From contig JAALGY010000023.1 of NCBI GenBank assembly GCA_032358165.1, positions 3,495,197 through 3,559,196 on the forward strand: a stretch of 64,000 bases of DNA, read 5' to 3'. The position numbers and the translations under genes are program-made. This document shows positions 24,428 through 34,750 of this stretch, in pieces (positions within the stretch are counted from its first letter, which is position 1; the number at the start of each line of letters is the position of its first letter). Below the pieces are notes generated by a model. The model worked only from the letters and a program-made list of their open reading frames with translations. It was not told where the DNA came from and searched no databases. The DNA is from Diplosphaera chodatii. Lineage: Eukaryota; Chlorophyta; Trebouxiophyceae; Prasiolales; Stichococcaceae.

Positions 24428-27400
24428 ATGGCGCTGCCGCCTGCATGCGCACACCATGCGCCAGCAGCAGGCAGCATTGCGCTTGGCACGTCTGCCTGCA
24501 GGGTCCATCTCTTCAGCAGTTCACATCCTCACTCTACCAGTACGATGCTACCTGGCCGGTCCAGTGGTGTCAGGCAGCAGAGAGTAAAACTGCGGCCCGC
24601 ACTGCGCATGCAACAGGTCGGTGCATGCTCTGCTGCCAGCCTAATTGCATTTGATCTAGCGTTACATGCGTGTAGCAGTGGGTGCAGTGCCATTGATTAT
24701 ATGCGCTTGGGCATTGCAGGGCGTTACTGTGCACAGTCGCACAGTGTGCGCTGCTGCGGATCAGGCTGTGGTCCAAAGCGCAGCACCCAGCAATCCACAG
24801 CAACAGCCAACCCCGCTCAGCAGCCGCGAAGAACACAACAGGCTGCAAGCTGCGAGATTCAGCAGATACCCAGGCAGTGTGCACCAGTTCCTGCCGCGAC
24901 TGAAACATGACCCTACCAGCAAGCATGTGCGGGTGTTTAAGCAATTATTGGGCTGTGGTGCACTGCAGCCGATCATGCAGCACCCTTGTATCTAGATCTG
25001 CTCCGCATATCAGCTGGCCGATCATGTCGTGTCATACATTGATGCATGCATGCTTCTGAAACACAAGCATGTGCATGCGAGGACAGAAGCTCGAGCAGAT
25101 CGTGGCAGCAGTTCCTGACCTCGGGCCGGCATCAAGGGTGATCAGTGTCGGCAGTGGAACTGGCGTCTTGATAGCATTCCTCCAGGTGCGTACAGCAATG
25201 CAGTGCCATCATATGTGAGGAGCTGCAATAGCTCCATACACACTTGTCATCTCATGTCGAAAACCACCGAGAGTTGCCGGATGTGATGCTGCAGCTTTGG
25301 CCATCCGATGTCAGACAGTGTCCGTTAGGCTGACGTCATAGGACACCTGATCTGCTGCTGTGCGTCGAACAGTGCATTTCGACGAGGTCCCGTTCTGACG
25401 CCTATTGATGTCCGGCATATAATCCTGCATCCTAGGACATACTCCCTACTCCCGAGACGTAGTGATCTGGTTGTCTGCGTCTTGCCACAGCAGCTGAGTC
25501 AAATCAGACCATGTGCCAAACTGGATCTGCATCTGCCTGGGCCCTGGACATGCATCTGAGGGCGTCAACCTTACTCATGACCTGTTGATCAGCTGCAACA
25601 CCCGGCTCCCGATGTTTCGTGCTGCAACTGCAGGCGCGTGGGGTGCAGGACATCCTCGCAACAGATCTGGCGCAGCCGATGCTGGATGCCCTGGCGCAGG
25701 CGTACCCGCCGCCCAGCAGTCCTGACAAGCCCGGGGTGAGTGCACAACGGTCGTGCAGCCTCTGCCCACACAACCAACAGCTCTGCGTCATGCTTTGCAA
25801 TGCCCAGATTGCCTGATTATTCACAAGTACATGGTGTGGCCAACTGATGTGCTTGCCTTTGCACGGCAGCAAGGCGTTGCGCACCTCTCCATGCCACCAT
25901 AGGTACGGACGTGGCAGGGCGACATCGTCGACCTGGCAGCTGAGAAGGGGCCTGCTGCCGACGCGGTGTTCTTCAACTCCTGCTTCGGTGACGTTCACGA
26001 TCAGCACGAGTCGCTGTGGGCGGCGTGTCGACTGCTGCGGCCGGGCGGCCACATCGTCATCAATGATCCTTTGGGCATGTGAGGGTGTTGAGCAATCCAA
26101 TGCTGAAGCCACTGTGTCAGTGACTGCATAGCATGTCGCTGGCAGCACATGGGTACGTAGGTGCAGTGGCATATCGGGTCACACATGCACATCGAGCACA
26201 CCCGTCACATATCATAATACCACATGCAATGGAAGCGCATCACTGCAAAGTGTATGAACCTCGTGCCCACTGTTTCTTACAGTTGCATGGTTGCCTGCAT
26301 GCAGATTCTGGAGGAGCAGACAGAAGAAGCAGTATCCCGCTCAGGTGACACACCTTCTGCCGGGTGTGGCAGCAATGCAGCAGCTGATCCACGACCTGCC
26401 ACTGAGGAGCGCAGATGCACACAGCCTGCAGAAAGGCATGTACCCTGATGGCACCCTGCAAGACGGCTTGTACCTGAGGGTCCTGCAGGTGATCCTCATC
26501 ATGCCTCCCCCATGCAACACTGATGTAGTCTTGAATCAGGTCTGATTGTGACACAGGCATGCAATGCAGCAGTGCCTAACAGTGCACGTTGATCCTGTTG
26601 GGTCTTTCAAATCGTTGTCGTCACGCTGAGCAACCACACGTTGGTTTTGCCAGGTGCCCGAGGGCTATGTGTTCGACAACATGTACTACAGCTGGAACGT
26701 CGTGAGCACGGTGAGGAAGAGACGATGCACTGTGCATGCCATGCTGATTGGCAGCGATTTTACGGCAGCCGTCTCTGCTGCAGACGATATCCTACATGTA
26801 AGACAGTTGTCTTGAAACCTTGGCATGGCGCAAGCATTAGCAGCAACCACGGTGTTTCAGCGCACTCGGCATTAGAGCTGAGGGCTGACATGCTGCCGAC
26901 AGGGAATGGTGGGCGAGAACGTGCGACGTGTGGCCGCCCCTGATGGGTTCACCCTGCGGCGACAGCCGCAGCCAATTCTTTGGACAGCGAAGGTCGTCAG
27001 GAGCTCCGGACGCGGCAGAAGCGACCTGGTAAGCGGCATATGATACAGCTGATGTCACAGCTATCGTGCTGCCCCAGATACATGGCCACAAGATGAGGCT
27101 GGTGCATCACATGCTATGTTATAGACTCCTCTGGCTGCAAGACAGTTTGCGTTGAACCCTTCCAAACCTTGCAGCCTCAGCGGCTACACCCAACGGCCAG
27201 CCTGGATCCACAGCACTGCCGCACGTGCTATGGGCAACAGCGCTTCGACCTGGCGGGGGATACTGCAGTCGGCGCCATCAAGCCGCGGCTCTGGCAGATG
27301 CCCAGTGGGGTGTACTTTGGGTGCGCAGCCTGCTCCTAGCTATGACTATACTTGTGCGATGACGCATGTCTGCTGCATGACATGCTGCTTTCACTACTGG

Positions 27401-29366
27401 CATGCTGGCAGCCGCCAAAGTCTGGTATCCACATCGTGTTTCAAAGCGCAGCAGGAAGCTAGAAACATCTGTCATCCAGTAGGTGACCTGCCGTAGCATG
27501 TCATCACCACAATTGTGGACGCAGACGTCAGTACATCGTGACCACGCAGATGTGTTGCAGGTTTGCAAGACTTGCCAAACTGCGCACGGCGGACATGCAA
27601 GGCCGCCCCAACGCCGACTTCGAGGCGCACGGCATGATCATGGCCATTGGCCAGCGGCGAACAGCAGCACGCGGCACAGACGTCACAGTCGAGGTACATG
27701 GCGTCAAAGGATTGCACTCCGGCAACTCCAGCAACTCCTTCTTTCAGGCAGGGCTGATGTTTCCTGCTTGAGTACATGCAGGTGCACGTGTTCGACCACA
27801 TCTATGCCTCGGACTTTTACGACCTCGAGATGTCTGTGCTGATATGCGGCTTCCTCAGGTGCATGCCAGCGTCTTTCCAGCTTTCTGATGGAGGATGAGG
27901 CCAGTGACCCTGCTGGCTGCTGGTCTGCCGGCCTAGCTGTTCATGTTGTATGTACCTGCAGTATGCTGCTGGCATTCAGCTGCATAGGCATGCTGCTTTT
28001 GGTGCAGCTGTGCTATTGGTGCTGCACAGGACCCTGCAACGCCCTGAGCGTCTGTGCGTTTGCAGGCCAGAGATCAAGTTGAGCAGCCCTGCAGGGATCA
28101 CAGCCCAGATGTGCGCCGACATAGGTGAGTGCCAGTGTGGTGCGAGATTGAAGCCAGGTGTGTTACGACCAGCAGGGGCCATTGCCCAAGATCTGACACT
28201 GTTCATCATGTCTCGGCATGCAGATATGGCAAGGGGTCAGCTTGCATTGCCTCGGCCCCAGAAGTGGAAGCACACGAAGTTCCGGCACGCTGCAAGGGAT
28301 CGTGTACAGCAGGACCAACAGGACGATCAGCGGCACGTGCCTTCTGCCCATGCACACCATGTAAGGCATGCATCCGTTGCGTGGTGATGGCCTACAGATG
28401 GCATGCTGGCGAGTAGTACATCCAACCGCGTGCATGCCAGTATGCTCGATGATGCAGTTTCCACTGAAGCACTCATGGTTGTGCAGACCACGGCCAGCAT
28501 GTACGAGCTGCTGCTATACAGAAGGGTGGCCGATGCCTTGAATGCACAACCCAGGCGGAAAGCAAACTATGCTCAAGTTGGTACGAGTATCAGTGGGCTG
28601 CATGCAGGAGCACAACACACATACAGTGCTGCAAGGCGTGCGGCTCCTGTTATGTTGAATGGGACAAATCGGCGCTTACCGTCGTGTCTCAGCCGCTTAC
28701 CACCACATGTGTGTGCTCTTGTGGTGCAGCAAAGGTGCTGGGCATGTCGGCTTCGAAGCTTTTATATGCAGTGTCTGTATCGCACCCCCTGCCAGACGGC
28801 AACCATCAAGCCACTCATGCTGCCCTGATCGAGACATTGACCTATGTTCTGGGTGACACAGTTGCTGAATGGGGGCGTGGCTGCGACCGGTGCGTGAGTA
28901 CATTCTGTCGTCGGCCACACCCATCACTGATGAGTAAGTTGAGTGGGACACGTATACCTGGCACCCTTGACACTGGTCCTGCGTGTCCTGCTGCAGAGAG
29001 CTGAGGACGCAAATCGACCTGGTGTTGAAGGGCATGGACCACCAGCAGTGCGACCTCCTGCGCCACCGCTACAGCATATGTCCGGCGCTGGGCCGGCCAC
29101 TCACTGCGGACGAGGTAACGAATGCAGCTTTGAACCTTGGCAACGCACAACAGTCTGCCAGTTGCCGCCTGCCAGCCGCCCGACATGGTGCCGGGTGTTC
29201 ATCACCATCTCACGCAAGACTTGTCATGCGTCAGGTGGCGAACTGCCAGTTGTACCAGTGGTACGGCCACGGCAGGCGCGCAAAAATGCAGCAGCTCGAA
29301 CGCGAAGCCATCAGTCTGCTGAAGGGCAGGGTGCGGCGTGGATTGCATGCGGCGCAGCAAGCCTAG
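24428..29366 (+). CDS. Copy 6: complete methyltransferase-flavokinase-sigma fusion
   Basis: All modules are present and in frame by my reading. The leader is 24428-24616 (MALPPACAHH), exon 2 is 24720-24926 (SREEHNRLQAARFS). Methyltransferase exons are 25087-25185 (RVISVGSGTGVLI), 25634-25735 (ILATDLAQPMLDAL) and 25903-26078 (TWQGDIVDLA, LLRPGGHIVIN). Linker 26305-26488; VPEGYVFDNMYYSW 26654-26710. Kinase exons are 26903-27028, 27181-27320 (HPTASL in place of FPTANL), 27561-27693, 27782-27858 (VHVFDHIYASDFYDL), 28076-28124 and 28224-28360. Sigma exons are 28497-28580 (LLYRRVADALNAQPRRK), 28730-28889 (AKVLGMSASKLLYAV), 28997-29114 (CDLLRHRYSICPALGRPLT) and 29235-29366. The recognition helix reads GRRAKMQQLERE rather than RVRQIE, so any DNA contacts would differ from canonical sigma factors. 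About 700 residues. No stop or frameshift was seen. Confidence 0.82.
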
Positions 29367-29767
29367 CACGCTGCATGTCGACCCCGGTCTGCAAGATGCA
29401 GCATTTGTGTTGTGCGGCACAGCACACTAGTAGTGTGATATGCACAAGGCAGGGACCTGGACAGCAATGGGGCACAGGTGCAGGACTTGAGGCATACGAT
29501 GTGCGAGAGCAGCGCGCATCAGGCCATCAGCTTCACTGAACACCGCTGGGAACACATAGCGCAGGCGTCGCCTTAGGCAGAACAGCAGCTGGCATGCAGC
29601 TAAGCTTCACAGTGCGGAATCGCAGACTGCGAGCTTGCAATGACGACTTGCTGTATGTGCATGTCCTCAGCCCTGCATGGAGGACCACTACTGGCGCAGC
29701 GCATTGCTGGTGACCACATTCAACACATGTGGTGTCAGAATCGTGCGATGTTCAGCACTGACACAAA
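29367..29767. other. Intergenic gap between copies 6 and 7
   Basis: The shortest gap in the array, about 400 bases. No exon and no clear copy of the repeated upstream element were seen. Confidence 0.5.
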
Positions 29768-32700
29768 ATGTGGCTGCCACCCGCATGCATGCATTCAGTA
29801 GCGGTGTGCGGCATTGCAACCAACGCTGGTTCTCAGGGATCTCATCAGCGAGCCAATCTCGTTCCATTTGCGACCCAAAGAAGCCTAGCCGCAGCGCCAG
29901 CCAGCAGATGCAATGTGCCCATGCGGCACGGCTTCAGACTACTGCCGGCCCCGCACATGCAGCAGGTATATGCTGTTTGTTTCGTATGGAACCAGTGACC
30001 GACATGGCACCTGGATTACAAGACTTCTGATGTCAACCACCTGCAGGACGTTAGTGGGTGCCGATACACCAGGTGCACTGCTGCAAACCAGGGGGCAGAC
30101 GCCGCAGCAGACCAAGGGACTTCACCCAATCTGTTGCAGCAGACAGCAAACTCTCTGAGCCGTGAGGATCACAACAGGCTGCTCGCCGAGTATTTCAGCC
30201 AGCGTGACATTGTGGCCAGGTTCACAGCGCCAAAGGCTGATGAGATACAGCAGGTGCGTGTGTTTCGGCTCAGGCCCTGCCTTCTGAATTCAGCTGCTGC
30301 GCATTGGCACGAGGGAGTTTTAGCCAGATATGTCAGCAGTCAGATGTAGGCAACGGCAAGCAGGTCTGTATCCCATGCTTCATATCGTCACCCCTGTGTG
30401 CTTGCTGACACATATACAGATGCTTGAGCGCGTCGCGGCAGCAGCTCCTGGCCTTGGCCCAGATTCAAGGGTCATCGATGTCAGAGCTCGTGCCGGCGAA
30501 TTAATTCCCCACCTTCAGGTGCACCGTGCAATGCAGCAGTCTGATCGTGTATAGCTTTTGACAGCAGCCAACAGCTGGACATCCACCCCGGCCTCCGCTG
30601 CATTGCCATGACGTCTGACACATACACAGCTTCATATATAGAGGCCATATCAGCAAACATCATGCGGCTCGAGTTGACGGATTGACTGGACCCTGCACTG
30701 ACGTTGGCATTGGATCTGTGGCGGCAGGCGCGTGGGGTGCGGTACATCAGAGCAATGGACCTGGCGCAGCCAATGCTGGATGCCCTGAAGCAACGGCACC
30801 CGCCGCCCGGCAATCTTGTCGATCAGCCTGGGGTAACTGCCTGCGAACTGACTGCATACAGCTGTCAGCGGCGGCTAGCACAGCATTGGCAGATCAGCAC
30901 GTGCGCTGTGGCGAGGCGTCCGCCCTGACAGGCGGGGTGTGCGCTGCAATAGTTGCAGACCTGGTGTGGAGACGTCGTTGACCTGCCGGCAGACTACGGG
31001 CCTGTGGATGCGGTGATGTTCCACGGCTGCTTCAGCAGCGTGCACGACCAGCACGAGGCGCTGTGGGCGGCGTGCCGGCTGCTGCAGCCGGGCGGCCACA
31101 TCGTCATCAGCCACCCCCTGGGCAGGTGACAGCCCACCGCTGGGAAGCTGCAGGCGCGCATGCAGCGCCGGCACCTTCATTTGCAGTCAGCTGGCATGAG
31201 CGGCTGGTGCCATGGCCACAGGACACATGCGCAAGCATCGCACAGTGCTGTATGCCAGGCTGTCGTGTCTGTGTGAAGGCCTGGCTGCTGTCCTGGACAG
31301 CGTTCAACGGCTTGGTCTGCTGACGGTTTCACGCTGCGGTGCAGTGACAAGTGCGGGGCGCTGCAGCGGCATCCCCAGTTGATGCTGCACAGCCTGCCTG
31401 ATGTTGCCGAGCTGAACGGGCTCATCCATGGCCTGCTGTTGACAATTGTCAACGGCGACCGTGATGGAACTGATCTGTATCTGAGGGTTCTGCAGGTGAC
31501 CTCAACCAGAATGCACACCCTGCGTGTATGTGCATGTCATGACATGCTGAGGCACAAGACTAAGGATGTGCAATGTATGACCCATCGAGTGTTTTGCATC
31601 CTGCATGCATGTCTGCATGAAAGGCCTGACTGAAGGGCATCGGCATTGGAAGGTGCCGGAGGGGTACATCTTCGACAACATGCGCTACAGCTGGAACGCC
31701 CATGAGGACGTAAGTACTGGATTCGCTGTGTCTGGCCATGCTACAACCCTGTGCTACAACACTTGCCGTCCACCAACGATTGATGCCTTGCTGCACAGCC
31801 CAGTGAATGTGCTCGCAGTTGGCTTGCTGCTGCCCTGCAGCAACATTACTTCTGACAGGCCACTACTTCGCCTGGCAGGCAGGCGTCTGGAAGCACGACC
31901 GGAAGCTGCGAGGCGCTCCTCAGCCGATCTTCTGGAGGGCGGAGGTTGTCGAAGGCATCGGCCATGGCGACAGGAACTTGGTGAGCTGCAGAGCTGAATA
32001 GCACCAAGGGGTGCCTTCGGAGCATAACATGGCAACAACTGTTGGCTGTTACCGTACTTGGACTAGACAAGCAAACAGTCAACTTTTACCAATGGTGCTT
32101 CCTGGCTGCTGCGGGCAAGGCTCTATGTGGGGACAACCCCACGGTTCTGCATGCTACATGGTTCTCTAGACTGTGTTGTGTAGCTCGAGATGATGATTGG
32201 CAGAAGGACGGTCGCCTGATGCATCTTGGTGTTGAGTGTGCCTACAGGCATTTCCAACCACGAGTCTAGACCCCCAGCACTGCCGCACATGTACACCGCG
32301 AGACCTTGCCGGGGATCCTGCAGTCGATGCCATCACGCCGCGGCATCTGCGAATGCCCAATGGGGTGTACTTCGGGTGAGTCACCAGCCACCAGTAGACC
32401 TGAGGTCCTGTGTGAGCAGCAGCGGCAGGGTGCATCTGTGACTTGCATTGTCCATTACCAAGGGTCTGCAAGCAGCTGAGACTGGTTTCACGATGTCACT
32501 ATTACCACATCGTGAGCCTTGACCTTGTAAACCGCACGTCAGTGCTGGCACAGGTTTGCGAAGCTGAGCAGACTGCGCAAGGGCGGGAGCCGCGGCTGGA
32601 CTGAAGCTGACTGCAAGGCGCATGGCATGATCTTGTGCATTTGCGAGCAGCCAGCATGGGCGGGCAACAGCGGTGGTGTTACAGTTGAGGTCAGTGCGTG

Positions 32701-33928
32701 GCATGCATGGGGTCCATGGCACCATACCAACAAATGTACTGGTGCAGGTGGTGTGATGATGTGTTGAATATGTTGACGCCAAACTGGAAATTTGTGCGTG
32801 CATCATGTATCGGCAGGTGCATATCTTTGACCACAAGTACAGTTCGGACCTTTACGGCCTCGACATGTCCGTCCTGATCTGCGGCTTTATGAGGCAGGCT
32901 TGCTTCCTGAGAACATGTGCTTGCCCTGCCAAGCGCCTCCAACTCAGTCGTGCTTTTGAGTCATCCTGAAGAAACAGTGGTGCGCCTTGAAGGCAACGCC
33001 CATACGCGATGCAGGCCGGATATCGGATCCAGCAACTTGCCAGCAGCTACGGGCCAGATGCATACTGACATAGGCAAGCGCCTGCGGCGACCATGCAAGA
33101 TGCCAGTGCAAGTCGAGCCATCCTGGCCTGCACACAAATCAGATGTCTGTGTGGGTAAGGACCTTGCTCCCAATGCTGTGCATGATCGCAGAATTTGCCA
33201 GGGCACAACTGGCATTGCCACGGCCGCAAAGGTGGAAACAGAAGAGGTTTCCCCCCACCCGCGCCGAGCGCCAGGCAGTGCTGGAACGGAAGGCGGCTGA
33301 GCACCAGGTACACACTCGGAGAGCTATCTCGGGTCATATCTGGCACACCAGCATGCAACGGCATGTACAAGCAGTCAGATCTGGGCATGGGGTGTCTAGT
33401 TGCACTGGTGTGGTGCTGCTGCAGGCCAGGCTGCAGGCGCTGCTGCCAGCCGATGTGTACGAGCTGCTGTGGAAGTGGAAGTGCACAAGCGTTGCTGACA
33501 AGCCGTCAGGGGCCAGAAGTAGGGTGTCAATGCCCTTGCGTTGTTGCAGGGAGCAGCTGAAGCTGGCGCTTGGTGAGTTGGAGATGCGCCCACGCAACAT
33601 TTTGCGCTACCGCTATGGATTACATACTGCCACATGCCGACCCCTTTCGCTCAGCGAGGTGTGGACACAATTCAGGATTGCGCTTGCCTATTGTATGGCA
33701 CGCCAGCTAGCTCGCCAGCCAGCAGCGCCTAGCCTGTCTGCAATTAACCATGCAAACTGTCACTCCTCTTTGCCACCCCTGTGGTGTTTACCAACGCTCC
33801 AGGTGGGGGAGCTGTACGGCCTGAAGGCCGAGCGTGTGCGACAACATGAGAAACTTGCACTTTATAGGCTGAAGCGGATATTGCAGCGTGGGCGGCATAA
33901 ACCGCAAGAAACCCAGCTGGGTGACTGA
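29768..33928 (+). CDS. Copy 7: fusion with altered SAM motif I and shortened sigma region 3
   Basis: The leader is 29768-29965 (MWLPPACMHS), exon 2 is 30047-30253 (LSREDHNRLLAEYFS). Methyltransferase exons are 30420-30518, 30728-30832 and 30959-31125. Motif I reads RVIDVRARAG, so the first glycines are gone. Linker 31345-31495; VPEGYIFDNMRYSW 31653-31709. Kinase exons are 31879-31980, 32248-32375 (FPTTSL), 32554-32689, 32817-32893, 33015-33073 and 33192-33307. Sigma: 33425 onward (LLPADVYELLWKWK) reads on without a clear intron into GELEMRPRNILRYRYGLH (to 33658). The exon that supplies AKALDLPV in other copies is missing, so region 3 is truncated. The last exon, 33803-33928, has LYGLKAERVRQHEKLA. 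Donors at 32894 and 33074 are GC. The start is set by likeness to the other first exons. Confidence 0.78.
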
Positions 33929-34750
33929 CGGCGCTGCAGAGTGCAGGGATGTGCTTTGAAGATGTACTACACAGCGTTGGCTGCAAACTGCAGAAGTTGC
34001 ACAGCAGTGAGCCCCAACGGGCAGATGGCAAACCAGGCTCTGTCGTTGGCAAGCGCGGGCACCTCTGTCCTCGCACCGTCCATGTTTACCAGGCCACAAG
34101 CGCCAGCCGACGCAACATGTTGTCTACATTTGATGAAAGACTGACATCATGGGTGCCATCGTGTTGCATTTTGTAGCTGGCAGGTACACCCTGTAGCTGA
34201 GGTATCATCGGTCTTGGCCACATGGCTGCAGTCCGCCGGTTTACCGCCGACGTCATGCATCTCGACATAGATGCATATGGAAAGGACAACAGTCTACTTG
34301 CATTGGCAGATGAGGTGTCATGTAAGTCTCAGCATCTCGTCAGAGCTTGGATCAGCGGTTCTCAGCACGCAAGTCACCGTCTGCAGCCTCGGGCAGGGAG
34401 GCACATCAAGATCAGCGGTGAGCATGCATGACAGTAGCGTGGTCAGACCCATGTCTCAACGCCCTGCATGCATCGAACTAGCTTTACTGTTGCCTGATCA
34501 TATGCCACCAAGCCGAGATCATGCCGTACGACTGGCTGCACCCGAACATCCTCTCTTCGAACGGTCCGCTGAGTGGGCAGCTTCACCGCCGGGACAAGCC
34601 TGCCTTTCGGACGCTCCCTCGCTACGTCATCGTTTTGCACCCAGGCAGCACCTGTGCCAGCGCTCTGGACAGTGTGAACGGATCGAAGCAGACTGTTGCG
34701 TGTCATAGGGTGCTTCAAAGTGCTACTGCCATCGATCAGCGCCAGTCGAC
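33929..34750. other. Gap between the array and the FAD/Rieske gene, with two array-type upstream elements
   Basis: No exon was recognised. It contains both forms of the array's upstream element (34533-34572 and 34594-34612) and, near 34231, a match to sequence upstream of copy 2. It may be a relic 5' end of an eighth array member now serving the downstream gene. Confidence 0.45.
34533..34612 (+). promoter_or_regulatory. Two array-type upstream elements before the FAD/Rieske gene
   Basis: CTGCACCCGAACATC plus TTCGAACGGTCCGCTGA (as before copy 5) is followed 20 bases later by GCCTTTCGGACGCTCC (as before copy 3). They lie about 140-220 bases before the predicted start at 34751. Confidence 0.45.

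Larger units (their letters stand above)
92..33928 (+). repeat. Tandem array of seven methyltransferase/flavokinase/sigma-like fusion genes
   Basis: Seven paralogous genes lie head to tail on the same strand, with 400-990 bases between them. The order of exon modules repeats in each: transit-like exon 1, an LSREEHN exon 2, three methyltransferase exons (3-5), a linker exon (6), a VPEGY exon (7), kinase exons (8-13) and sigma exons (14-17). Exon boundaries and intron phases agree between copies, while introns and intergenic DNA have diverged widely. This indicates old tandem duplication rather than an assembly artefact. Copy limits are 92-3590, 4233-7746, 8578-11894, 12724-17744, 18609-23439, 24428-29366 and 29768-33928. 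Copies 2 and 3 are domain-loss variants. Confidence 0.9.

Noticed and set aside
92..33928. Reading the array as bacterial sigma-factor genes or a prokaryotic contaminant
   Set aside because: All modules are split by spliceosomal-type introns with consistent phases and follow eukaryotic targeting leaders.
92..33928. Seven copies as an assembly duplication
   Set aside because: Introns and intergenic spacers differ greatly and exons differ at many residues, so the copies are genuinely diverged.
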